Shown here: positions 36,143-45,124 of the stretch, in pieces | Layout: each line of letters opens with the position of its first letter | Numbering within the stretch: position 1 is the stretch's first letter | Assembly: GCA_963847345.1 (NCBI GenBank) | Contig: CAWJZU010000015.1 | Coordinates: 186,001 to 250,000 of the forward strand | DNA: 64,000 nt | Reading direction: 5' to 3' | DNA from: DATARH01 sp963847345 | GTDB lineage: Bacteria > Pseudomonadota > Alphaproteobacteria > ATCC43930 > CGMCC-115725 | Notes under the pieces: generated by a model | Databases searched by the model: none | What the model was told of the DNA's origin: nothing | The model's input: only the letters and a program-made list of their open reading frames with translations | Made by a program: the position numbers and the translations under genes

Positions 36143-37321
36143 ATGACAAATCTGCCGCTCGACGGCTACAGGGTGATCGATCTGACCGCGCATCGCGCCG
36201 GTCCGACCGCCGTCAGACAGCTCGCCGATTGGGGCGCCGACGTCATCAAGATCGAGGCGCCCGGCGAGCATACCGACGCGACCGGCAGCCGTCGCGACGG
36301 TCCCGATTTCCAGAATTTGCACCGCAACAAGCGGTCGCTCACGCTCGACCTGAAAAGCGCCGGAGGGGAAGAAAATCTTCTTCCAGCTCGCCGAGAAGGC
36401 CGACGTCGTCGTCGAGAATTTCAAATCGACCGTCAAGCACCGGCTCGGCGTCGATTACGAGGCCGTGCGCAAGGTCAACCCGCGCATCGTCTACGGCTCG
36501 ATCTCGGGCTTCGGGCAGGACGGGCCGTATGAGGGCCGCCCCGGCGTCGATCAGATCGCGCAGGGCATGGGGGGCCTGATGTCGATCACCGGCTTGCCGG
36601 GGCAGGGGCCGGTCGGGTCGGGATCGCGATCAACGACACCGCCTCGGGCATCCTGCTGGCCAACGGCATCGTGCTGGCGCTGTTGGAGCGCGAAAAGAGC
36701 GGCGAGGGCCAATGGGTTCATACCTCGCTGATCGAGGCGCAGCTGTTCATGCTCGATTTCCAGGCGGCGCGCTGGCTGATGAAGCACGAAGTGCCGGGCC
36801 AGGAGGGCAATTTCCACCCGACCTCGCCCGGCACCGGCATGTTCCAGACCGCCGACGGCTACATCAACATCGCCGCCTCGGGCGACAATCTGTGGCGGAA
36901 ATTCTGCGAAGTCGCCGGCGACCGCGGGTTTGCCGACAATCCCGATTTCGCGACCGTGCCGCTGCGCGCCAAAAACCGCGCCGCGCTGATCGCGCATCTG
37001 AACGACCTCGTGCGCTCGCGCCCAGGCGCCTATTGGGTCGAGGAACTCAACAAGGCCGGCGTGCCGTGCGGCCCGATCAACACGATCGACAAGGCCTGGG
37101 AGGACCCGCAGGTCAAGCATCTCGGCATGGCGAAAAAGGTCGAGCACCCGAAGATCGGCACCTACGAAGTGGTCGGCCAGCCGATCCACATGAGCCGCTA
37201 CCCGCAGCCCGACACGCTGCGCCCAACCCCGGACCAGGGCCAGCACACCGACGAGGTGCTGCGCGAACTCGGCTACGCCGACGCCGAGATCGCCGCGCTG
37301 CGGCAGAAACGGGTGCTCTGA
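36143..37321 (+). pseudogene. CaiB/BaiF family CoA transferase, two frameshifts
   Basis: A class III CoA transferase, normally about 390 residues, moving CoA between organic acids. The N-terminus MTNLPLDGYRVIDLTAHRAG and ADWGADVIKIEAPGEHTD are in one frame. Near 36358 a one-base change shifts to KKIFFQLAEKADVVVENFK and GFGQDGPYEGRPGVDQIAQG. Near 36613 a second change shifts to VGIAINDTASGILLANGI and the rest of the protein, ending at TGA 37319. The second break restores perfectly if one base precedes GGGTCGGGATC. In the family the catalytic Asp follows the NFKxG segment; here the area reads ENFKSTVKHRLGVDYE. Divergent from the threonine aldolase gene. Confidence 0.85.
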
Positions 37322-37399
37322 CCCCGCCGGTGCGATTGAGAGGCGGTCTTGTGGCGCTTTTTATCGCCGCGAGGCCGCTGGAATTCGGCGATCGTCGGC

Positions 37400-37585
37400 T
37401 TATACGGCCGGTTCGCCCTCGCAATGGCCGGGGACCCACTTGCCATTGGCGTATTGGTTCGGGACCCACGGCTTGCCTGAGGGGCAGGTCTGCATCTGTG
37501 GCTGATAAGTCGGGTTGCATCCCACCATGGTCGCAACCGCGGCAAGCCCCATCACCCCACCGAAAACCATCGCGACAAATCGCAT
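37400..37585 (-). CDS. Small lipoprotein
   Basis: A 61-residue protein with a lipoprotein signal: MRFVAMVFGGVMGLAAVATM followed by VGC, where Cys 23 would be lipidated (lipobox TMVGC). The mature part is 39 residues with PTYQPQMQTCPSGKPWVPNQ then YANGKWVPGHC; the tandem W-VP segments suggest a short repeat. A GGGAG site sits seven bases before the ATG. Small 'YXXXPW-VPG' lipoproteins are common in alphaproteobacteria; no function is known to me. Confidence 0.75.
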   Translation of the reverse strand: MRFVAMVFGGVMGLAAVATMVGCNPTYQPQMQTCPSGKPWVPNQYANGKWVPGHCEGEPAV

Positions 37586-37962
37586 CTCGATCTCCCTACC
37601 GCTCAACCGACATTCCCCGATCCCAGGGCGAGGGTCAAGGAACACCGGTCTGGGCGCTTGGGGGTTCGGACCCGAATTCGGCATTCTGGCTTCAGGCCGC
37701 CGGCAAATCGCCGCATTCCTATGTGATACTGCATGGGTGAGAATCGAGCAGGTCGGCATCGGTGCTCCCGGCCGAGTTTGGTCGAAAATCCCTGAGCATT
37801 CCCTGCTAGCCTCGGAAAAATTGCCTGCTCGCCCGGCGAGAACTCCCTGCTCCGCTCCCGGGAATTGCCGGGCAACCCCCTGGTGCCATTGACCGAATCG
37901 GACCGTGGCGGCGCCGTGCCGAAAGATTTCCCTGCTAGCACGGAAATCTGTCTGGGCGGGGC
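37586..37962. other. Intergenic region with reiterated GGGAATT/GGGATTT-like motifs
   Basis: This 377-bp gap has no convincing gene. On the minus strand a short motif recurs about seven times between 37780 and 37945: GGGAAAT, GGGAATT, GGGAG, GGGAGTT, GGCAATT, GGGAATG and GGGATTT, at intervals of roughly 10-30 bp, often preceded by GCA or CTAGCA. Open frames across it translate into low-complexity peptides and were not called. I recall similar degenerate GGGAA-rich intergenic blocks in other alphaproteobacterial genomes; the role is unknown. Confidence 0.5.
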
Positions 37963-38451
37963 CTATGCCGTCCGCGGCCCGGTCCAGATTTGCGGTGCGC
38001 CGCGCGGCACGATCTCCTTGCCGACCGGGAACAGGCTGGCCCCGGCCAGCTTCAGATGCGCCCAGGCAAACGGCAGGCCGATGATCGTGATCGCCAGCCC
38101 CACCGCCAGGAGCAGGTGCCCGAGCGCCAGCCACCAGCCGGCCAGCACGAACCAGATGATGTTGCCGAGCATACTCAACACGCCGGCATCGTGGGTCGAG
38201 CGCATCTCCTGGCCGAACGGCAACAGCGTGTACCAGGCAATCCGGAAGGCCGCGAACGACCACGGCAGGCCGATGATCGTGATCGCCATGATGACGGCGG
38301 CGATCAGCCAGCCGAACGCCGCCGCGACGCCGCCGGTCGCGAGCCAAAGGATGTTCAGGACGATGGCGAGAGGCGAAATCGGAGTACCCTTCCTCAAAAA
38401 GAACGTTTCCCCGCTCAGATGGTGTCGCCGCAGCCGGATAGACAAGGACAT
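37963..38451 (-). CDS. YccF domain inner-membrane protein
   Basis: A 162-residue membrane protein with two YccF (DUF307) repeats. The first is LAIVLNILWLATGGVAAAFG plus AAVIMAITIIGLPWSFAAF. The second is SMLGNIIWFVLAGWWLALG plus AVGLAITIIGLPFAWAHLKL. Each repeat ends in a cytoplasmic FGQE/GKEI segment. The repeated ITIIGLP is diagnostic. Residues 1-25 before the first repeat are atypical, and translation may start later, for example at a TTG near 38396. Its ATG overlaps the start of the divergent acyl-CoA ligase by two bases if the longer form is used. The function of YccF is not established. Confidence 0.85.
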   Translation of the reverse strand: MSLSIRLRRHHLSGETFFLRKGTPISPLAIVLNILWLATGGVAAAFGWLIAAVIMAITIIGLPWSFAAFRIAWYTLLPFGQEMRSTHDAGVLSMLGNIIWFVLAGWWLALGHLLLAVGLAITIIGLPFAWAHLKLAGASLFPVGKEIVPRGAPQIWTGPRTA

Positions 38452-40058
38452 GAAGCCGCCCTACAGCCGCACGCTGTTCGAGCTTGTCTGGGAGCAGGCC
38501 GAGCGCTTTCCGGATCGAACCGCCGTGATCTGCGGCGAGCGGGCCGTCAGCTACCGTGACCTCGCCGAGGGCGCCGGCCATATCGCGGCGGCGCTCAGTG
38601 CGCACGGCATCAGCCGCGGCGAGCGGGTCGGGATTCTCGTTAGCAACCGGCTGGAATGGCTCGAAGCTTGTCTCGGCGCCGCCGCGCTCGGTGCGACTTC
38701 AGTACCGTTCAGCACCTGGTCGAAGCCGCCCGAACTCGCCTATCTGCTTGCCGACTCGCAAGTCTCGGCGCTGATCGCGATTGACCGTTTCGGCGGCCAA
38801 GAGTTCGCCGGGCCGATCGCCGAGACCGCGCCGCAATGCCCGCGCCTTCGCCTCGTCGTGATGCTCGGTGGCGACGTCCGGCCGGGCTGGATCGCCTATA
38901 ACGAATTCCGTGCCGCCGCCGAGCCTCTCCAGCCGCTCGCTCCGGGTGACGGCGGCCAGCGCGGCCGACGACGCGTTGATCCTCTACACCTCGGGGTCGA
39001 GCGCCCGGCCGAAGGCGGTGCGATTGCAGCACTACGCGGTCATCGAGAACGGGTTCAACATCGGCGAGCGGATGGGGCTCGGTACGGATGATCGCGTGCT
39101 GCTTGCGCCGCCGCTATTTTGGGCCTACGGCGCCTGCAACGCCTTGCCCGCGACGCTGTCGCATGGAGCGGCGCTGGTGTTACAGGAGCGGTTCGAAGCA
39201 GGCGAATGGATCGGGCTGGTAGAACGGCACCGCTGCACCGCAGCGTACACGCTGCCGAGCATAACCGGCGCGGTGCTGAGGAATCCGGAATTCGCGCGGG
39301 GGCGGGTCGCCAGCCTGCGGACGGGGTTGATGATCGGCTCGCCCGAAGAGGTGCGCATCGCCGCCGAACAACTCGGCGCGGCCGAAATCTGTAACATCTA
39401 CGGCTCGACCGAGATCTACGGCAATTGCGTTGTCACCCCCCATGATTGGCCACTCGACCGGCGCATGGAAGGACAAGGGCCGCCGCTTCCCGGGGTGCGG
39501 CTGCGCATCGTTGATCCGGCGACCGGCGCAGCATTACCCCCAGGCGAAACCGGCGCGCTCGAAGTCTCCGGCTATGTGACACCGGGCTATAGCGGCGCCA
39601 GCGCAGCGCACAACGAAGCTGCTCTTACCGCGGACGGGTGGTTCCGCACCGGCGATCTCGGCTTTTTCGACGACTCCGTCGATAAAGGGGGCTGCTTTCA
39701 TTTCGTCGCTCGCGACGCCGACATCATCAAGCGTGCCGGGATCAATGTCTCGCCAGCCGAGATCGAGACGCTCTTGCTGCAGCATCCGGCTGTGGCGCAG
39801 GCAGCGGTGGTCGGCGCAGCCGCGGGCGAGCGCGGCGAGGCGATCGTCGCGTTTGTCGTGCCGCAACCGTCGGCCGAAATCGGCCCCGAGGAGTTGCGCG
39901 CGCATTGCCGGGCGCTGGCGTCGAGCTACAAGGTGCCCGACCATGTCCAACTTTGCGCTGCGCTGCCGGTCACCGAAACCGGCAAACTGTTCCGCCGCGG
40001 GTTGCGAGACATGGCTGAAAAGCTGATTGCCCCCGGCTCGCGGCAAGCCAGAGCGTAA
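38450..40058 (+). pseudogene. AMP-dependent acyl-CoA synthetase/ligase, frameshifted
   Basis: An ANL-superfamily ligase of about 535 residues that activates carboxylic acids with ATP and CoA. The first frame gives MKPPYSRTLFELVWEQAERF, GISRGERVGILVSNRLEWLE, and GWIAYNEFRAAAE. Near 38945-38960 it shifts. The second frame starts within VTAASAADDALILYTSGSSA (the P-loop) and continues with PPLFWAYGACNALPATLSHG, EICNIYGSTEIYGNC, GWFRTGDLGFF, and GKLFRRGLRD with the C-terminal lysine region. The break falls just before the ATP-binding loop, so as written no active enzyme forms. All catalytic motifs are otherwise conserved. Confidence 0.85.
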
Positions 40059-40157
40059 CGGTTTCGCCACGACCTATCGAGACGACAACCGCAGTCAGGG
40101 TTGGCGCGGCAGCTGCGATCGGCCACATAGGAGCGGGGCGAATAGGGCGGAGCGACT

Positions 40158-41849
40158 ATGAGCGCGGTCGAAGCGGTTTCCGAAAGCGAAGGCGGGCGCG
40201 ATTTCATTCGCGACATCGTCGCCGCCGATCTGGCGGCCGGGCGGCACGCGCAGGTCGTAACTCGGTTTCCGCCGGAACCGAACGGTTATCTGCACATCGG
40301 TCACGCGAAGTCGATCTGTCTCAATTTCGGTATCGCCGAGGAATTCGGCGGACCCTGCCACCTGCGCTTCGACGACACCAATCCGGTCAAGGAGGAGCAG
40401 GAATATATCGACGCGATCGAGCGCGATGTGCGCTGGCTCGGCTTCGATTGGGGGCCGCATCTGTACCACGCCTCCGATTACTTCGATCAGCTCTACGGAT
40501 GGGCCGAATACCTGCTCGAACGCGGTCACGCTTACGTCGACGACCAAAGCCCGGAGGAAATTCGGGCCGCGCGCGGCACCCTGACCGAGCCTGGCCGCGA
40601 CAGCCCGTATCGCGCCCGTCTCCCGGCCGAAAATCTTGACCTTTTCCGCCGCATGCGGGAAGGCGAATTCCCGAACGGCGCCCGCGTGCTGCGCGCCAAA
40701 ATCGACATGGCGTCGGGCAACATCAATCTGCGCGATCCGGTGCTGTACCGCATTCTGCACGCGGCCCACCCGCGCACCGGTACGAAATGGTGCATCTACC
40801 CGACCTATGATTTCGCGCACGGCCAGTCGGACGCGATCGAGGGCGTCACGCACTCGATCTGCACGCTGGAATTCGAGGACCATCGACCGCTTTATGACTG
40901 GTTCATCGAGCACCTTCCGGTGCCGGCGCGGCCGCGGCAGTACGAGTTCGCGCGGCTTAATCTCGCCTACACGGTCCTGTCGAAGCGCTTTCTGACCCGG
41001 CTCGTGCAGGAGGGCAGGGTGGACGGGTGGGACGATCCGCGCATGCCCACCTTGGCCGGGCTGCGCCGGCGCGGCGTGCCGCCGGAAGCGATCCGCGAGT
41101 TCGTGCGGCGGATCGGGGTCGCGCGCGCCAACAGCACGGTCGACGTCGCGATCTATGAGAGCGCGGTGCGCGACGTCTTGAACCGGATCGCACCGCGCCG
41201 GATGGCCGTGCTGCGGCCGTTAAAGCTGGTGATCGAGAACTACCCCGAAGACCGGGAGGAACGCGTCGAGGCCGTCAACAACCCGGAATACGCGAGCGCC
41301 GGTAAACGGGAGATCCCGTTTAGCCGCGAGATCTATATCGAGCGCGACGATTTCGTCGAAACCCCGCCGAGGAATTATCACCGCCTCGCGCCGGGACGCG
41401 AGGTGCGGCTGCGCTACGCCTATTTCGTGACCTGCCGCGAGGTCGTGAAAAACGCGTCAGGCGACATCGTCGAGCTGCGCTGCACCTATGACCCGAAAAC
41501 GCGGGGCGGCAACGCCCCGGACGGACGCAAGGTGCGCGGGACGATCCATTGGGTATCGGCGGCGCACGCGGTGCCGGCCGAAATCCGCCTCTACGACCCG
41601 CTGTTCACGCGGCCCGATCCCGGCGCTGAGGGCGATCTGATCGCCGATCTGAACCCGAATTCGCTCGAAATTCTTCACGAGGCGAAGGTCGAGCCAGCAC
41701 TCGCGGCGGACAACGCGGACGAGACGGTACAGTTCGAGCGTCAGGGCTATTTCCGCCGCGATCCGGATTCGACGCCGGGACAGCTCGTATTCAACCGGAC
41801 CATCGCATTACGTGACACCTGGGCGAAGACGCAGGGTGGCGGGCGCTGA
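40158..41849 (+). CDS. glnS: Glutaminyl-tRNA synthetase
   Basis: A 563-residue class I synthetase. The HIGH motif is PPEPNGYLHIGHAKSI (about residues 35-50) and the KMSKS-equivalent is VLSKR near 273. CLNFGIAEEFGGPCHLRFDD, GWDDPRMPTLAGLRRRGVP, and the GlnRS-type anticodon-binding beta-barrels (EIYIERDDFVET; GTIHWVSAAHAVPAEIRLYD) separate it from GluRS. Most alphaproteobacteria lack GlnRS and use GatCAB to make Gln-tRNA, so its presence is taxonomically informative. It is intact. The ATG at 40158 gives the normal start; the spacer upstream is 99 bp. Confidence 0.95.
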   Translation: MSAVEAVSESEGGRDFIRDIVAADLAAGRHAQVVTRFPPEPNGYLHIGHAKSICLNFGIAEEFGGPCHLRFDDTNPVKEEQEYIDAIERDVRWLGFDWGPHLYHASDYFDQLYGWAEYLLERGHAYVDDQSPEEIRAARGTLTEPGRDSPYRARLPAENLDLFRRMREGEFPNGARVLRAKIDMASGNINLRDPVLYRILHAAHPRTGTKWCIYPTYDFAHGQSDAIEGVTHSICTLEFEDHRPLYDWFIEHLPVPARPRQYEFARLNLAYTVLSKRFLTRLVQEGRVDGWDDPRMPTLAGLRRRGVPPEAIREFVRRIGVARANSTVDVAIYESAVRDVLNRIAPRRMAVLRPLKLVIENYPEDREERVEAVNNPEYASAGKREIPFSREIYIERDDFVETPPRNYHRLAPGREVRLRYAYFVTCREVVKNASGDIVELRCTYDPKTRGGNAPDGRKVRGTIHWVSAAHAVPAEIRLYDPLFTRPDPGAEGDLIADLNPNSLEILHEAKVEPALAADNADETVQFERQGYFRRDPDSTPGQLVFNRTIALRDTWAKTQGGGR

Positions 41850-41861
41850 GGCGCTGCACCA

Positions 41862-42359
41862 TTATGGAGCCGAAGCGGGTGCAGCTCCGGTCCCGGTGCG
41901 CCGCCGCCAGTCTGCGCGCCGCCGCTCGGCGTCGGCCAGCAGCCAGTAGAGCAGACCGAGCATTAGTCCCAGTCCTCCGAGCCCGGCGAGCGTCTCCAGC
42001 GACGTCGATTTGAGATCGAGCAGGATCAGCTTGCGCCCGAGAACCAGGATGGCGATCAGCACGACGACGCGAACCTGAATGGCGCCGGAGCGCGTCCGCA
42101 GCGACGTCGCGATCGAATGGTTGAACTCTAGGAGGATCAGCACCGTCAGAAATGAACCGAACGCGTCCTGCAATACCTCCGATTCGAGGAATTCCATGCC
42201 GAGCCCGAGATCGTGGACGAGATCGATCAACGCCAGCGCCAACGTGTACAACATGATAACGGTGGTTGCGGCGAGCAGGATGCGCCCGACGATCTGTTCC
42301 ACGCGCTCGTAAGACGTAAGGTCGTGCCAATCTTGCCGCAGCGCACTGAGCACGGCCAT
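41862..42359 (-). CDS. PsiE-like phosphate-starvation-inducible membrane protein
   Basis: A 165-residue protein with four membrane helices: ILLAATTVIMLYTLALALID, QDAFGSFLTVLILLEFNHSI, VRVVVLIAILVLGRKLILLD and LAGLGGLGLMLGLLYWLLAD. The arrangement and the FLTVLILLEF-H-SI segment match the PsiE family. An earlier ATG at 42617 is in frame but the extra 86 residues look non-coding. It converges with glnS, 12 bp apart. The family is membrane-bound and of unknown mechanism; no Pho box was seen. Confidence 0.82.
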   Translation of the reverse strand: MAVLSALRQDWHDLTSYERVEQIVGRILLAATTVIMLYTLALALIDLVHDLGLGMEFLESEVLQDAFGSFLTVLILLEFNHSIATSLRTRSGAIQVRVVVLIAILVLGRKLILLDLKSTSLETLAGLGGLGLMLGLLYWLLADAERRRADWRRRTGTGAAPASAP

Positions 42360-42603
42360 TGTCGTTTCCTCGCCGGGGGCTGGTACGGACGGACTTGATC
42401 GTATGACACCGCGCCGTCCGCTGCCATGCACATGACAGTTCCGACCCGCGGCCCACGCGACCGGAGGCTCGGCGCACAGCGGGCTCATCTTCATCGAAGG
42501 ATATGTTTGCAACGCCTTGTTGGCCGATACGCGCGTATCCGAGGGGATTACCGCCGCGCTACACTCTGCTACGGTAGTGGCACGTTCGATGAGGAGACCT
42601 GCC

Positions 42604-43365
42604 ATGAACGACATCATGACGCTGAGCCAGAAGGCCGATGCGCTCGAAAAGCGGATGAGCGACGAACTCGATTATATCGTTATCAAGTCCCGCCTCTATC
42701 AGCTGGCCGACGGCGATACCGGTCCGTCGCCGAATTCGGCGGGGCTGATGGCGAAGAACCCGAACGCACGCGTGCTGATGGGGGATGACCCGCGTCTGCC
42801 GCCGATGCCCGAAAAACCGACCTTGACCGATTTCTTCAAGTACCGCTTCGGACCGTGCATGCACCTGTTGCAGAGCGCGCGTCACGCGGTCAACGCCGGC
42901 CTCGGCGAGAAGATGGTGCTGGCTTGCCTGCTGCACGACATTTCGACGATCGGCTTCATCCGCGGCGACCACGGCTATTGGGGGGCGCAGCTGGTCGAGC
43001 CTTATGTGGATGAGGAGGTGACCTGGGCGATCCGGGCGCACCAGGTGCTGCGCTTTTACCCGGATGAATCAGTCGGCTACGAATACCCACAATCTTACGT
43101 AAAGTCGTTCGGCGCCGATTACCGCCCCGATCCGTATATTGAAGAAGACTACGCCAGGATGCGAGATCACAAATGGTACATGTCAGGCCGGATGATCACG
43201 GTTCATGACATCTACTCCTTCGATCCAAATGTGCATGTCGAGCTTGACGAGTTCACCGACATCATCGGCCGCAACTTCAGGCAGCCGAAAGAAGGTCTCG
43301 GTTTCGACAACAGCCCGGTCGCGCATATGTGGCGCGCGATGATCCGCCCGGCGAAATATCTGTAG
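42604..43365 (+). CDS. HD-domain protein
   Basis: A 253-residue soluble protein with a recognisable HD-type metal site: CMHLLQSARHAVNAG provides the first His, VLACLLHDISTIGFIRGDH holds the His-Asp pair near residue 115, and VTWAIRAHQVLRFYPDESVG follows. It starts MNDIMTLSQKADALEKRM after GAGGAG. The C-terminal half is rich in Tyr, Asp and Pro. HD proteins include phosphohydrolases and lyases; the substrate here is unknown. The gene is intact and is not obviously in an operon. Confidence 0.75.
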   Translation: MNDIMTLSQKADALEKRMSDELDYIVIKSRLYQLADGDTGPSPNSAGLMAKNPNARVLMGDDPRLPPMPEKPTLTDFFKYRFGPCMHLLQSARHAVNAGLGEKMVLACLLHDISTIGFIRGDHGYWGAQLVEPYVDEEVTWAIRAHQVLRFYPDESVGYEYPQSYVKSFGADYRPDPYIEEDYARMRDHKWYMSGRMITVHDIYSFDPNVHVELDEFTDIIGRNFRQPKEGLGFDNSPVAHMWRAMIRPAKYL

Positions 43366-43395
43366 GGCGGTTTATAAACGGGCGCAGCGCAGAAG

Positions 43396-43415
43396 GGGCG
43401 GACATTGCGCCGCCC
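43396..43415. terminator. Possible hairpin terminator between convergent genes
   Basis: GGGCGG (43396-43401) and CCGCCC (43410-43415) form a six-bp GC stem with an eight-base loop. It lies between the converging HD-domain gene and the small secreted protein gene. No T-run follows on either side, so it is at best a weak intrinsic terminator. Confidence 0.3.
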
Positions 43416-43457
43416 GCTCTCGCCGCCCGCAGCCGCTGAATCACGCAGCTGGCGCGA

Positions 43458-43772
43458 TCAGCAGGCGTAATAGCCACCGTATTGCGGGTACCAGCAGGTC
43501 CGGTAGGAATATGCCGGCGGCGGTGCGTAATAGGCCGGCGGGGCATAGTACCCGTAAGGGGAATACCCGTAGGGCCGGGAGGCGGCCGAACCGAGTGCCG
43601 CCCCCAACGCGAACGAGCCGAGCCCGAGCCCGACCGCGGCTCCCGGCCCGATTCCGCCACCTCCGCGCCAATATCCGCCTCGCCAATATTGTGCATTGGC
43701 GGTGGCCGGCAGACTCAACGCTGCCGCGACAGCGAGCGCGAGACCGCTCTTCTTCAACAACTCGGCAACCAT
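43458..43772 (-). CDS. Small secreted Gly/Tyr-rich protein
   Basis: A 104-residue protein with a signal peptide: MVAELLKKSGLALAVAAALS, then LPATANA as the cleavage site. The mature part has a YWRGGYWRGGGG repeat, a hydrophobic Gly/Ala stretch (GLGLGSFALGAALGSAAS) that could insert in a membrane, and a Tyr/Pro-rich tail (YGYYAPPAYYAPPPAYSYRT) ending in two Cys (CWYPQYGGYYAC). Proteins of this style are common in alphaproteobacteria as envelope or surface proteins of unknown role. GGAGG precedes the ATG by five bases. Confidence 0.75.
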   Translation of the reverse strand: MVAELLKKSGLALAVAAALSLPATANAQYWRGGYWRGGGGIGPGAAVGLGLGSFALGAALGSAASRPYGYSPYGYYAPPAYYAPPPAYSYRTCWYPQYGGYYAC

Positions 43773-43900
43773 GGATCCTCCAAAACCGCTAGCCGCTCGG
43801 ACGGACGTATAAATCGGCGACCGTCGATATAGGCGGCGGTGCGCATGATCGCAAACGCCGGGCCGCCGACATTATTCCCCGACAGTCCTAAGCATTGGGT

Positions 43901-44158
43901 TTAGGTCAGGCTAGCCCGTGTGTCGCAGCGGCATAGGCGGTGCGTTCGGCGGGAGACAGCGCGGGCCGCGGTTTGTGCGCCGCCATTCTCGGCGAGGAGA
44001 TCGCACGCTCGCCGGCAACAGAATTCGGACCTCGACGCGCAAACGGCGCCGCAATGCTTGCGTCGTCGTAACAAAGGCTGTGACGCCGACCCCAGCAAAA
44101 ACGCCTTCAGCAGATTGGCGGCGAGCGCGCCGGGGGCGGCGTCCAGCATCGCGCTCAT
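43901..44158 (-). CDS. Cys-rich small protein coupled to the Fur-family gene (tentative)
   Basis: An 85-residue frame whose ATG overlaps the Fur-family stop (ATGA). It begins MSAMLDAAPGALAANLLKAF and holds a cysteine-rich middle, KHCGAVCASRSEFCCRRACD, that could bind zinc. The tail turns into Arg/Thr-rich sequence; in a neighbouring frame the last 40 bases would read ALSPAERTAYAAATHGLA, so a frameshift near the end is possible. I do not recognise a family. The translational coupling and the metal-like Cys pattern suggest a real gene linked to the regulator, but confidence is low. Confidence 0.35.
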   Translation of the reverse strand: MSAMLDAAPGALAANLLKAFLLGSASQPLLRRRKHCGAVCASRSEFCCRRACDLLAENGGAQTAARAVSRRTHRLCRCDTRASLT

Positions 44159-44571
44159 CCCGGACGTGCGACATCGGCGGGCGCCGCATCGGCCGCGCGG
44201 CAGTTCGGGCACAGCCCGTTCAGGATCAGGTGGTGGTCGAGAATCGCGATCCCGGTCTCCCGCTCGAGCGCGGCAAAATCGCCGGACCCGATCAGACACG
44301 GTACCGGAACGAGCTGACGGCAATTCATGCAGTACAGATGGTCGTGATGGGCGCTGCTCAGTTCGAACCGCGCGCGTCCGTCATCGAGAAGCAGCTTGCG
44401 CACGACGCCGCCGGCGGTCAGCTTCTCGGCGGCTCGGAATACCGACGAAAAATCGCTCGGATGACCGCGCTCGACGAGAGCCGCATGCAGCTCGTCAAGC
44501 GTCCAGGCGTGCCGTTCGCCGCCGCCCATCAGGCTGACAATCGCGGCGGAGACTTGGGGTTTACGGGACAT
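44155..44571 (-). CDS. Fur-family metalloregulator (Fur/Zur-like)
   Basis: A 138-residue Fur-superfamily repressor. The winged helix spans residues about 1-75 (WTLDELHAALVERGHPSDFS, SVFRAAEKLTAGGVVRKLL). The metal-sensing dimerisation half contains SSAHHDHLYCMNCRQLVPVP, a metal site plus CMNC, and LILNGLCPNCRAAD with a second CxxC, so the structural zinc site is complete. The two CxxC pairs argue against an Irr protein and for Zur, Fur or PerR. It is divergent from the His-rich protein gene and about 660 bp from a Fur-type operator at 45236. The effector metal is not certain. Confidence 0.85.
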   Translation of the reverse strand: MSRKPQVSAAIVSLMGGGERHAWTLDELHAALVERGHPSDFSSVFRAAEKLTAGGVVRKLLLDDGRARFELSSAHHDHLYCMNCRQLVPVPCLIGSGDFAALERETGIAILDHHLILNGLCPNCRAADAAPADVARPG

Positions 44572-44740
44572 TCCGAACTCTAGGCGTCGCTCTCGGGAAA
44601 ACGCAAGTCACTTTCAGAAAGCCACCGCCGCGACGAATTTGGCGGAGCCGTTCTGGCACTGCGGCGTTTGCGAACAGAAACCGATGCGCAGCGCCCGGTG
44701 TCTCCTACCGGGCTTACCCGTTCGGAGCAACGATCGGCCG

Positions 44741-45124
44741 GTGATCGCAATCTGCTCCGGAAAGGATATCACGACGAACACCTGCGCCGAGCGTAGCCAT
44801 TCGGACCACGAGCATCGCCACGGCCCCGGTTGCGCCCATGCGGCGGTGCATCATGACGGCCATACCGACTATCTGCACGACGGCCATCTGCACTACCCAC
44901 ACGGCGATCACGTTGACGAACACGTGATCGCGGTATCGAGCGAGAACCCGGAGCGGTGTACGATCGATCACCGCTGCGGCGGACACGAGGCCGACGATCT
45001 CCACGGCCCCGACTGCGGTCACAAGGCGGTCCCGCACGGCGACCACATCGATTACCGGGTCGGCGATCATCTCCATCACCCATGCGGGCATTGCGACGAT
45101 CACGGCCCATTGCGCTCCGCGTGA
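44741..45124 (+). CDS. His/Cys-rich probable zinc-binding protein
   Basis: A 127-residue product, of which the last 110 are a His-rich tandem repeat. Units such as SDHEHRHGPGCAHAAVHHDG, GHTDYLHDGHLHYPHGDHVD, then DLHGPDCGHKAVPHGDHIDY and VGDHLHHPCGHCDD share the pattern HGPxCGH-A-HGDHxDY. I recall this family being annotated as hypothetical or loosely as zinc transporter-like; a zinc-binding or zinc-storage role is an inference from composition. The start is uncertain: GTG 44741 is used, but ATG 44684 and TTG 44639 are in the same frame, and the repeat itself begins near 44797. It is divergent from the Fur-family gene. Confidence 0.7.
   Translation: MIAICSGKDITTNTCAERSHSDHEHRHGPGCAHAAVHHDGHTDYLHDGHLHYPHGDHVDEHVIAVSSENPERCTIDHRCGGHEADDLHGPDCGHKAVPHGDHIDYRVGDHLHHPCGHCDDHGPLRSA

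Noticed and set aside
37603..37941. A 112-residue minus-strand frame in the 37.6-37.9 kb gap
   Set aside because: It consists of motif-repeat translation (GNSRE, GEQAIF, GNAQGF) without protein-like structure; treated as repeat DNA.
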